Source: Antedon mediterranea
Lineage: Eukaryota; Echinodermata; Crinoidea; Comatulida; Antedonidae
Reading direction: 5' to 3'
DNA: 64,000 nt
Assembly: GCF_964355755.1 (NCBI RefSeq)
Contig: NC_092674.1
Location: forward strand, 18,176,501-18,240,500
The position numbers and the translations under genes were made by a program. Positions 12,301-24,300 of this stretch are shown here, piece by piece. Every line of letters begins with the position of its first letter. Position 1 is the stretch's first letter. The notes under the pieces are model-generated. The model had not been told where the DNA came from and searched no databases. It saw only the letters and a program-made list of their open reading frames with translations.

Positions 12301-15300
12301 ATACAAAAAATGCTAGATTACCAAGAAATTATTCTTATTCTGTGCTTTGACAAGAATGTGTTATAATTTATGTGGTCTTAATATATTATATTAGATTATT
12401 ATTTTTTATATTAAATAATGTTTTTCAGACTTTGAATATGTTATTTTGTAGTTTTAATAAAGTTAATCACTTCCATAGAAAAAAAAAACGAAAAAATAAT
12501 GTTTTTACTTATAAAATGACAAAATAAATGGTTAAATTCAACCAAAGATCCATTGGCTGCGGATAACCAAAAATAGACACTGAAATATATATAAGATTAC
12601 ATTATGCCTTTATCTTCTGATATCAATTTTGCATATTGTACCTCTAGGATACTGTACATCCACTCAGGAAGCGCTTGCCTGATATATCTATCTATCTTGT
12701 CCAAGTACTTTCACTTGCACTGATGAAGGGCTAGTGTTGCCCAAAAGCTCTGCTAACTTTTCTGGCTGTTTTACTTTATCGTTTTGATTTAGCTTTTCGC
12801 TTTTTTTGTATCTCCATTGAGATCCAGACACTGATACCCACAGCATTGTCATTTTTTCAGTATTTTGCCTTTTTTCTCATTCTCACTCTCACAGATTTCC
12901 TCTTCTTTATCGTTTCAAATTAATTAAGTAAATTTCAGTATATCACCGGGCGGTTTAGAATTAGAATGTTCTTTGCCTAATGTGTTTATATAAATATTCA
13001 CAAAATGTTGAAACGTTAATTCGAAAAACTATGGTGGAAGCCATGCTGTTTCATCAGCCAATCAGAGAGCGTAATTTATCTCTATAGCCAATCACAGTCA
13101 AGGGTTCACAAATTCTTGATAGATATTTTAGCAACCTAACACCTTAATTAAACCAATTTCCATTGGCTAGATTAAAAAAAATCCCTTAGCTGATATATTT
13201 TCGAACAGATAGGTACCAAACATGACGTCATTCGGGTTAGCGGTTTGTTTACAAAAGCGCCGTAAAGAAAGTTGATTTTTTGTGAACAAAAGTACAATTT
13301 CCTAAGAGATTTTCAATGGAAACAACTTAAATAATTGCAAAATACTTTCAGAGCCTGTCACTTTTAACAGGCTCATACAAGATTTCAAGTTGAAAAGTGA
13401 ATAAAATAGTATGAAATTGCTAAATAAAGATTGAAAAACACAAAACTGCATTGGAAATACAAACTTTGTTTAAATTATTTATTAATTAGTTTTAAAAAAA
13501 ATGATTACCTCTGCTAGAAGAGGTCATGTCTACTTGTACAGTTACTTGCAATTTACCTACCTCTGTAAAATGATAACCATTTGGAAGTCCACGAGGATCC
13601 ACAATAATTGAAAAACTGCGTATTGTATTCATTAATTCTAAAACGGTTGGAGTTGAAACCCACGAGACATTTGTAGCTAAACATAAATGTAGTTGTAACA
13701 AAATTTTTTCCCTTGGATCTGTAGAATAAATGCAGAAATAAGGTTAAAATATATTACCCATACCACACTGTTTATATTTATTTTAACAATCAGTATGTAC
13801 TGTTCTTTGTATGTATATTGCTAAACTTGTGGTCAATTGATAGAAATTACGATGTTGCAAAGAGAAAAATTTTATACAAATATATTATTTATTTAATCAG
13901 TAACAAAATTTATTTGATTTTATGACTTATAACAAATGTACACAGTAAAACATTTTTTGAAACTGTCATAGTCGATTGAAATAATACAGTGGCATGTGAC
14001 TATGACACTTTTTAATTTTTGTAATTATTATTTAACCCTTTCACTGCGTATACCCGGTACTACCGGGTATAAACAAACGTCGTTGAAGTGCGTATATACC
14101 TGGTAATACCGGGTATGGGCAAAACAATGATTTAATCGTATTTGCCTATAATATATAGCACCCTCTATATTTGTTCGATGAACTTGAATATTTTTGCAAG
14201 TCATTAAAAAATTTTTCAAGCAAAAAAAACGGCCCTCTATAGCTGTATTATTGTCTTGAAAATCATGCGCCCTCTATAGTTATATTATATAATAGTATAG
14301 TGTATATAATAGTATTCTATCTTGGAAATTGTTTTGAGTAGCGTAATAGCGGCCATTTTGAAAGTAACCAAAATTTACCAGCCCCAATAGGGCAACATTG
14401 TGTTTATCACAACACGCAAAAAAAAAAAAATTCTGAAACAATGGTTAGTTTTGTACTATAGTGAATTTTTGGAAAATGTCATTATTTTCACGATTTTGCC
14501 CCAAAACTTTGATTTGTGCATAATTTTTATAAAACAATAAAATAATTCAATTTTTTTTTATATTTTTATTTGTTATACGTATCTTCATCAATATCCAGTT
14601 GGAAAAACGTATTCCATAAGAATTTCTTATAGAAAATATAGTTTTTATCATTGATTCGATAAAAAACACGAAATCCAAAATACCTGTAATGACGTCACAT
14701 GACGTCATCAATATGCAAATTACTTTTTTTTTTATACCTAACTGTAGACTAACCCTTTGCCAATCACACACCACAAAAATAATTACACAATTATCTCAAT
14801 TAGTATTTTTGTGCAATTTATTAAAATATCATATGTTTTTCTTAAATATACATTACGTACAGAGGTGGGAATAATGCTCCGCAGTGAAAGGGTTAATACA
14901 AACTGTTGAGTAATAAAGTTTATTTGTATTTTGTGTTTCTGTATTTAACAGTGTACCAACACAAAGGCAGTAAAAATGTATGTAACTTTAAATGGTGGTC
15001 GAAAAACTAATGGCAGTCTACCAGATGCTTTAAATTAAATTATTTTTAAACTAACTAACTAACTAACTAAAATCCCCATAATATATTTCCAATTTTTAAA
15101 ACTATACATAGATCTTCAGTTTGCAAAAGATCTCTTAATCCATCTGCACTTTTTGTTCTACCCAGCCGCCTTAAGACCTATGGTGATCAAGCCTTTGCAG
15201 TTGCAGCTCCTAAACTGTGAAACAATCTTCCTGATCCTATTAAAAATGCATCCTCTATCATAGTTTTTTTTCTCACAGTCCTTTGGGACAATCTTTTGAT

Positions 15301-18300
15301 TGTATAAGCGCTTTATAACTCAAACATCTTACAAAATGTAGAGTTCCTACTTTTATACTTTAATTTTAGTAATACTTTTGCAATCCTTTTCATATAATTA
15401 TCATAGTAGTTATTACTTGTTTTAGACATCATCTACTACACTATGGAGATTTGTAGAACATAGTATTAAAGTTTATCACTTGTATTAAATATACAATTAT
15501 GGGATGGTTACTGAAGTTACTATGGATGTGTTTGAACATAAAATCAATTACAAGCTTAACCTAAACTCCTGTTCAGACGACAATAATTTACACTCAATGA
15601 AAAATATATGGCCATACTGCATTGAAACACCAGTTCTCGTCAGATCATCAAAGTTAAGTAACGTTGGGCCTGGTTGGGAGACCATCTGGGAATGGCGACG
15701 GGTGCTGTATATACCAGAGAGTGATGGTACAGTAGAACCTTCATTTTACATACGGTACGGGACCGAAAGGCATACGTAAAAGAGATTCGTAAAATTCAGG
15801 TTGACCTTAAATTGACCCCAAATACGTAGAGATCGTAGATATAAAGGCTACCGTGTTTGCCTAGGCCTACTTTACTGTACAGCATGCAGGTGGTGGTCAC
15901 TAACTAGGCCTTGGCTAGGCTAGCAGGCCTAGCAAGATGTAAGGCCTAACTAGAAAAGTACACAGTATATACAGCCTGTGCGTTTAATATCAATGTTCTT
16001 GTATTTTCTATCAATAAAAACAGTCACTGCTGTAGGGGGAATGCACATGTGTGTAGCTTGTCTCACACAGCAGAATTCCTTACACAGCCATGGCTTTGTT
16101 TGTTGTTGTTAAATTGTGCCCTCAAAAGACTAAATCCATTTTAAACAAATTTGATTTGCAAATGTTTTTCAATATTGATTATTGTAGTAAATGGCTTTAA
16201 TGGTTTTAAAGAGAAAACTATTATAGAAGATAACATAACATGGTTTAACAAGGCTCAAACTAAATCATCCTTAACAAATTACTTAAGATATAAAAATGAA
16301 CCTAAAATGCTTGAGGACCCATAGTAGGCATGTTAAGGTGCATATTTTAGGCAAATCCTTCAAATTGTGATAATATTTTGAAACTTTGCACAGTTATTCA
16401 TTAGGGTGTCAAAAACATGAAATGGAAGGGTTGCACAAAATTTGGTCAGGGGAAAGCCGCCATTTTGGATTTCAAAATGGCGGACCCCAAATTTTCACTT
16501 TTCAGGTATATCTCTGCTAAAAAGGCACCTAGAGTTCTGATTTTAGGTGCAAATTATATGGTAGTGGGGTCACCAAACATATTGGTATAACTAACATTTT
16601 GATTGCATGGCGGCCATGTTTGATTTCAAAATGGCGGACCCCAAATTTTCACTTTTCAGGTATATCTCTGTTAAAAAGGCACCTAGAGTTCTGATTTTAG
16701 GTGCAAATTATATGGTAGTGGGGTCACCAAACATATTGGTATAACTAACATTTTGATTGCATGGCGGCCATGTTTGATTTCAAAATGGCGAACCCCAAAT
16801 TTTCACTTTTCAGGTACAGTATATCTCTGCTAAAAAGGCACCTAGAGTTCTGATTTTAGGTGCAAATTATAATGGTAGTGGGTTCACCAAACATATTGGT
16901 ATAACTAACATTTTGATTGCATGGCGGCCATGTTGGATTTCAAAATGGCGGACTTCAAATTTTCACTTTTCAGGTATATCTCTGCTAAAGAGGCACCTAG
17001 AGTTCTGATTTTAGGTGCAAATGATATGGTAATGGGTAACTTCTTTGATTGCATTGCCGCCGGCGGCCATTTTGAACGTAGCTCAAACTGTACTGGCTTT
17101 ACACTATTTGTTTATGTTTATAGTTACATGCATTTAACATGGACACTTATTGTAGGTCACATTTTCCCTGGCAACCACACAGCTCTGTATATCGTAAATC
17201 ACTCTTTCTGCATTTACAGCGTCCAAGATCACAGTCGGTGTGTCCACAGCGAATTAAAACCTTTGTGACATCTGAGATGTGGAGCACTGTGGCGCAGTGG
17301 TTAGAGCATTGGACTTGCAATCAAGAGGTTGCTGGTTCAAGCCCGGTCGGTCACTGCAGTGTTGAGTCCTTAAGCAAGATTCTTTATCCACATTGTTCCT
17401 CCCCACCCGGATGATAGAAATGGGTACCGGTATGTAAAAAGTACTGGGAAGGTAAATCAGACTCGTTTGTGCAGGAGGAGTGGCATACCCCCACAAACAT
17501 ACACACTTAGTGGAGTCTGGCTCAAACGCTAAAGAAATGGAGATGGGCACCACGGCCATTATCATTAGCTTAGGTCTCGACACTTTACCTTACAGACAAT
17601 GACATCCTATCGAAAACTGAAGTCATTCATGGCATCTTTTTCCAAGTCGGGTTAAATGTAGCTTTACCTTTTTCTTGAACAGATGAAGTTGTATCACAAC
17701 CGCTAAAGGAATGAAAGAACAAGTAAGCGGCTGATGCTTGTGATCCAAGAGAAGAAACAATCTCGTGTATTGGGATGTGCTTCCCCACTCCAAACTCGAT
17801 CCAAAGCTCGTGGATCCTAGGTATTCTGTGGAAAGCTGACAATGCAATAACAATAACATCACTGTCTACAGTCTTGACAAGAATGCGCGGAAAAATTTCA
17901 GCGGCATGTTTAACATGAACAAACATACATTCATCTGCCTCTATGTTACATGGCATCAGCAGTTGTATATTTACAGACTGGTTTGTTGCAGCTCTGTCTC
18001 CTAGAGACCCTACAAACATTCCGTGATTTGTGTCAACTTCGATCAGTGACACGACTAGATTTGTTTTTCGATAGATAAATGACAGTTTAAAGTCTGGTAC
18101 GCGTTCAAATCGCGTTTCTGGTGTAAGGAGGGTCGTTAAAGCCAGCGGGAGCATGCCCAACAATTTGACCACATTTTTTAGATTTGATGACAACAAATCA
18201 GAGTTGTTTTCATTTATTGTAACTGAAGTAGTAGAGAACATTGGCACAAATCACGGAATGTTTGTAGGGTCTTTGGGAGACAGAGCTGTAACAAACCAGT

Positions 18301-21300
18301 AAATATACAATCGCTGATGCCATGTAACATAGAAGAGGCAGATGAACGTATGTTTGTTCACGTTAAACTTGCCGCTGAAATTTTCCACGCATTGTCAAGA
18401 CTGTACACAGTGATGTTGTTGTCAGCTTTCCACAGAATACCTGGCATCCACAAGCTTCTGATCGAGTTTGGAGTGGGGAAGCACTTGAAGTACATCCCAA
18501 TACACGAGATTGCTTCTTCTCTTGGATCACAAGCATCAGCCGCTTACTTGTTCTTTCATACCATTAGCTGTTGTGATAGAACTTCATCTGTTTAAGGAAA
18601 AGGTAAAGCTACATTTAACGAGACTTTGAAAAAGATGCCATGTATTACTCCAGTTTTTGAGAGGATGTCATTGTCTGTAGGGCATGTTAGTGAAACAGAC
18701 ACAGATTATCTAGAACAGTTTGTTGTAAGTATGTCTACTGCAGAACATTTAATGATGCAATACGATATCTTTTTACAACAAGAGAAAGACTATTGAAAAT
18801 ATCCCCCAACATCTGCGGCATTAAGAGAACATGTGAAACGGAAGCCAGGAAGTGGTACGACTGTCTAGATGCATTCAGGGTTGGACAGGACCCAGCGAAC
18901 TGGGGATAGAGGAAGGGCGGCAACAAATTTAGTCCAGCTTGGAGTTCATTGCTTGGAGAACTTTCAGATGTCACAAAGGTTTTAATTCGCTTTGGACACA
19001 CCGACTGTGATCTTGGATGCTGTAAATGCAGAAAGAGTGATTTACGATGTACAGAGCTGTGTGGTTGCCAGGGAAAATGTGACCTACAATAAGTGTCCGT
19101 GTTAAATGCATGTAATTACGAACATAAACAAATAGTGTAAAGCCAGTACGGGTTGAGCTACATTCAAAATGGCCGCCATGCAATCAATGACGTTATACTA
19201 ATATGTTTGTTGACCTCAATATTATATTATACTTTGTAGGCCTACCTAAAATTATAACTGTAGGTACCGCACTGAAACATTTTGAGTTCGCCATTTTGAA
19301 ATTCAAAATGACGACCGCCATGCAATAAAAATGTCAGTTAAAAACCAATATGTTTGGTTACCCATTACCATATAATTGGCACCTAAAATCAGAACTCTGT
19401 ACCTTTTTAGCAGAGATACCTGAAAAGTGAAAATTTGAAGTCCGCCATTTTGAAATCCAAAATGGTCGCCGTGCAATCAAAATGTTAGTTATACCAATAT
19501 GTTTGGTGACCCCATTAACATATAATTTGCACCTAAAATCAGAACTCTATGTGCCTTTTTAGCAGAGATATACCTGAAAAAAGAAAATTTGAAATCCGCC
19601 ATTTTGAAATCCAACATGGCCGCCATGGAATCAAAATGTTAGTTATACCAGTATGTTTGGTGACCCCCCACTACCATATAATTTGCACCTAAAATCAGAA
19701 CTCTAGGTGCCTCTTTAGCAGAGAAATACTTAAAAAGTGAAAATTTGAAGTCCGCCATTTTGAAATCCAAAATGGCCGCCATGCAATTAAAATGTTAGTT
19801 ATACCAATATGTTGGGTGACCCCATTACCATATAATTTGCACCTAAATTCAGAACTCTAGGTGCCTATTTAGCAGAGATATACCTGAAAAGTGAACAATT
19901 TGGGTCCGCCATTTTGAAATCCAGAATGGCGGCTTTCCCCTGACCAAATTTTGTGCAACCCTTCCATTTCATATTTTTGACACCCTAATGAATAACTGTG
20001 CAAAGTTTCAAAATGTTATCACAATTTGAAGGATTGGGTCACTTAACAGGCCTACTACCAGCAAGGTCATGCTTGAGTGACCCCAGTAAAAATTGATGTT
20101 ATTCCGGTTATTCCATGTGATGTACGGCTGTGAGGCAGAGGCACTCGTTGTCGATGTAAATGGTCTACACTGACATATTTTTGGAGGTAAATTCCCTAAT
20201 TGTTTTTGACAAGCAGCTGTTTGATCAGAAATTCACTCCATTTCCCAGCACAATGAACTTATTGCTGTTCAAATAACTAGCAAAAATGATCAGGCCTAGC
20301 TTGCACATTATACACTTATTAACTGTTATAAAGCAGCTTGTTTAGATAAATTTAGTTTTCCATACTTGGCGGATAACCCTTGTGATTGTTACTTTTTTCA
20401 TTTTGTGCAATTCAAAATGTTCATTTTGGCCAGCTGAATTTAAACGGAGTATTTTCATCTCCTTTTATAATAGTACATCACTTTATAATAGTACATCACA
20501 TTTTAAAAGAGATTGCATTTCGCTTTTTTTTTTTTTTTAATTTAAAATTTTAATTTAAAAATTGTTTCATTTAAAATTTTAATATGTTTTCCAAAGTTGT
20601 TATCTTCATGTTAATTTTGATGATGTCATGCTAAAAAATTAGTATATTGTAACGCCCAACGACTTTTTATTTTTGCGATTTGAGTTGAGTTTGGCGAATG
20701 TATTTCGCCCTCCGCAATGAACGTCAACAACATTTGATTAGCGTCGAGTAAAATTACAGAATACGCAATTGTAAATTTAGGGATGTAAATAAATAAATAA
20801 TTTGGCTACACAGTGGGAGATGCACATGTTTAATAGGTTCTTAGATAGTGAAAACCCTCATAATTAATGTACTTTACCAAATTATTGTTGTTTCTACAAA
20901 ATAACAACGAACGGACGCAAGCCGGCCGGATGCATCTCTGTGGTGATGGAGAGCATGGAAATGGTATTTTTGCCGTTTGCTACACACCACAAGCTAGGCT
21001 TACGCACGTAGAATTATTACTTTGTGGACACATTACAACTTATTATATGATTTAATGGACAAAGAATTCGTCAAGCAAGTACACTATACATTTCATAAAA
21101 AATTACCTAAGAATTGTTTTTTTATTCCAATTCGAACATTATTTTAGCGATCAATCCTCCCACGGTGCTGTGAGGAGGAATTTCATAATTGTTTTGAGCA
21201 AGGCAGTGTAAGCTGAGTAGGGCCTAGGCCTAGCTAGCATTTTCGGTTGGTTGCAATTTATTTAAATGTTTTAATTACACCTGAACAAACAATATAAATA

Positions 21301-24300
21301 ATAATAGGGTACAAAGAACACACAATTAGAAGTTTATCGTAACTATTTTATTTTCATTTTTTCCATATTTAGGCTAGCCCTGTCTAAATAAGCCTAGGCT
21401 AGGCCCGATCGACTGTAAACAACATCGTCGGGAATTTCGTGATTTCCGCCCGCCCTTTATTTTCGCGATCGTTGTTCAATCGTGAAAGTCGCGAAAATAA
21501 AGGGCGTGCGAAAATGTTGGGCTTTACAGTATATATGGGTACCGTAATTTCACCTATGTATACAGTTATATACATTATATGACACAAAACAGTTTACTTT
21601 GCTTACAAATTTATACCAAACTTGCAAAATGTTAGTGATGTCATTTGTCTCTTCTCAACATTACAAACGTAACTTTGGACTCTCTTCGTTGCCTTCTATG
21701 CAAGTTTGAGAGTAGACCAAACTGTTTCACTATAAAAATAAATAAGTAATAAATTCACCTGTACTATCACTAAATATAGGTTCAATTGAAACTTGGAATC
21801 GACTGGGTTGCTTCTGCTGCAATGCGTCACGTAGGTAAATTCCACGTCCACCATTCACTGTCACATTAAATCTAATATTACGTTCTGGAGCATCAACATT
21901 TGTTACAGCATGTTCAAAAGCTTTATCGACCTAAATGAAATAAATAAATTTATATTTACATATAGTATAAATACCTAGTGGGCAGATTGCAAAGAAAATG
22001 CAGGGGACAGATATTGAAAACAATTATTATTATTGCAATTGCATTGCTAGGGTTTTGTTTCTTTCATTTCATACTAGGACATGATTTAGTGGCGTAGTGT
22101 AATTACAAGAAACAAACTCTTAGCACTGACAACACTGTAATTCTTTGTTGCGCACATACAGTACAGACAGGTATTTCCCAAAATGTATCTTCGTTGCAGA
22201 TATAAATAATAGTGTAGCTGTACTAACTTTGTTCACCTCAATTAATTTACTAGTATGTTAAATGAATAGAATTCTTTGGTTTAACAAACCACTTAAATGA
22301 TACAAATTAAGTGATTCAGTGTTATCTAATATGAAGAAGGAAAAAACAAAAATAAAATCACACACCTGAATCATACCTTGACCTAGTGCAAATACTTCAA
22401 TTGTATCTATCTTTAGAGCAGTATTTTCAAGAGATCTCCGAATACTGAATGTAGTATATGAAGCTCCATTTGCTTTCAATCCAGAAAGTATCAAAGCTAT
22501 ACTCCCACAAGCATTTGGAGAGGACATAGAAGTACCATTCATTAATTGACTGCCACGTAATGTCCAGTTAGGTACAGATGTTATAGCACCCCCTGGAGCT
22601 GTCAGACTCACTCCTAAAGCACCATCAGTACTATAGAATAAAGAATAACAATTAACTTTGTGGAATATAATGAGGAATTTTCTAAAAAAATAATAATAAT
22701 AAGTGCACCAGCCAAAAGAAACTTTTGCAGCTGAACTCAAATACACGTTGGCAGGACTTGTATGCCCCTGATAGCTGCATTGATCTCACGCCTTAGATAC
22801 TTGATTAAGTCCCACTTCTCAATGAGAATAATAATGATAAGCAATGGGTAACCTCCAAGTTTAAACCTATGATCACAAAACGCCAATTCTTGCTTAGGTA
22901 ACCAAGTTCCGACGTTAGAGGAATAAGACTAATATAATAGCGCAACACCTTAAAAGTCAGTTCTACAAGAAAACAAGAAAAAAATTTTAAAAATAAATAA
23001 ATTTAATGCTGAAGCTGAATTTTTCAGGATAGTTCCACAATGTTTTCTGGAACAACATACTAAAAGTTCCCAGGTTTTCATAGGAGAGAGCAAGCATGCT
23101 CTAATCCGGGATGATTCAGCCCCGAGACGATTCGGCCTGGGATGATTCGGCCCACTTTGGTGGGACGATTTCGGCCCACTTTGGCCAAACCAATGGTTGT
23201 AATATACATTATTTTGGTATTTACCAAGTTTTTAAAGGTGTTTGAACTACCATTTAATAACATATTTTTTTGATATTACCAATGTTGATATAAAATATAA
23301 AATAAATTACTAAAAAAGTCTGTAGAGACTTTGTTTTGCCCTCAAATGACTCAGATACAGGTTTCCAATAGCCAGCATATGACTATTTAGTAAAACTCAA
23401 AATCACACCAATATCACTCACCTCGAAAGTATACAAATTAGTAGTACAAGTTATATAAAATATGTAAATTAGGGGTGAAATTACAGGTTCCCATATTTCA
23501 AAAAAAGATTTAGAGCTAGCCTTTTTGCAATCTGATTCAAAATGTCTAACCTGGCTTCTACAATTACAAGCATGTTTAGCTCATTCACTTCAATTTCTAG
23601 TTTTTATGGATACAACGAATTTCTAAACACAATAGATATAGTCCGGGAGCCCATGAAGATTTGTTTAGCATTGTGAGTACAAAAGGTCTGGGTCATAGAA
23701 TATGTCAAGTAGGGTCCAGGGACCATCAAACGGCCGTTCTTAAGTTCCCGCTCCTGTACCAACTCTAGGGAGGGGCGCTCAAAATACCCCAAAATTTGAT
23801 TTAATTAGCATAATCGAGTACATAAGTGAAACCAATCTTAAAATGTTTATTTTTAGGGTCTAATTGAAGATCCATCGTTCTTAAGTGTCAACTCCTGTAC
23901 CTAGTCCACTTAAGAAAGCCACTAATTAGCGCTAATTAGCATTTTAATTAGCATGGTCGAGTACATCGATGAAACCTTTGACAATACAATAAGTACGTTT
24001 ACCCAACTGAGAAAACGTAATTCTTAAGTGCCAAATCCTGTACCATGACCCCTTAAGAAAGGGTCAAAGGTCAATATATGTCCCACCTAGACTTAATTAA
24101 CATAATGAGTACACATGTATTAAACCAATGCAAAAATGTTTATTTTTAGAGTCTAATTGAAGATCTGTCATTCTTAAGTGTTAACTCCTGTACCTAGTCC
24201 ACTTAAGAAAGCCATTAATTACCGCTAATTAACATTTTAATTAGCATAATCGAGTACATCGATGAAACCTTCGGCAATACAATAAGTATGTTTACCCAAC

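Larger units (their letters stand above)
16325..20055. mobile_element. Foldback element with inverted nuclease-like/CXC pseudogenes
   Basis: The left arm (16325-18035) and right arm (18246-20055) are inverted copies around a spacer of about 210 bp. The outer parts hold 4-5 tandem ~155-bp units; the inner parts hold head-to-head copies of the same coding sequence. The termini resemble each other (left TAGTAGGCATGTTAAG; right, inverted, TAGTAGGCCTGTTAAG). No clean target-site duplication was found. A tRNA-derived SINE interrupts the left arm. It sits in the 8-kb TPP2 intron. Confidence 0.85.

Noticed and set aside
17254-17583. 109-codon minus-strand frame
   Set aside because: It covers the tRNA-derived SINE on the opposite strand and has no domain.
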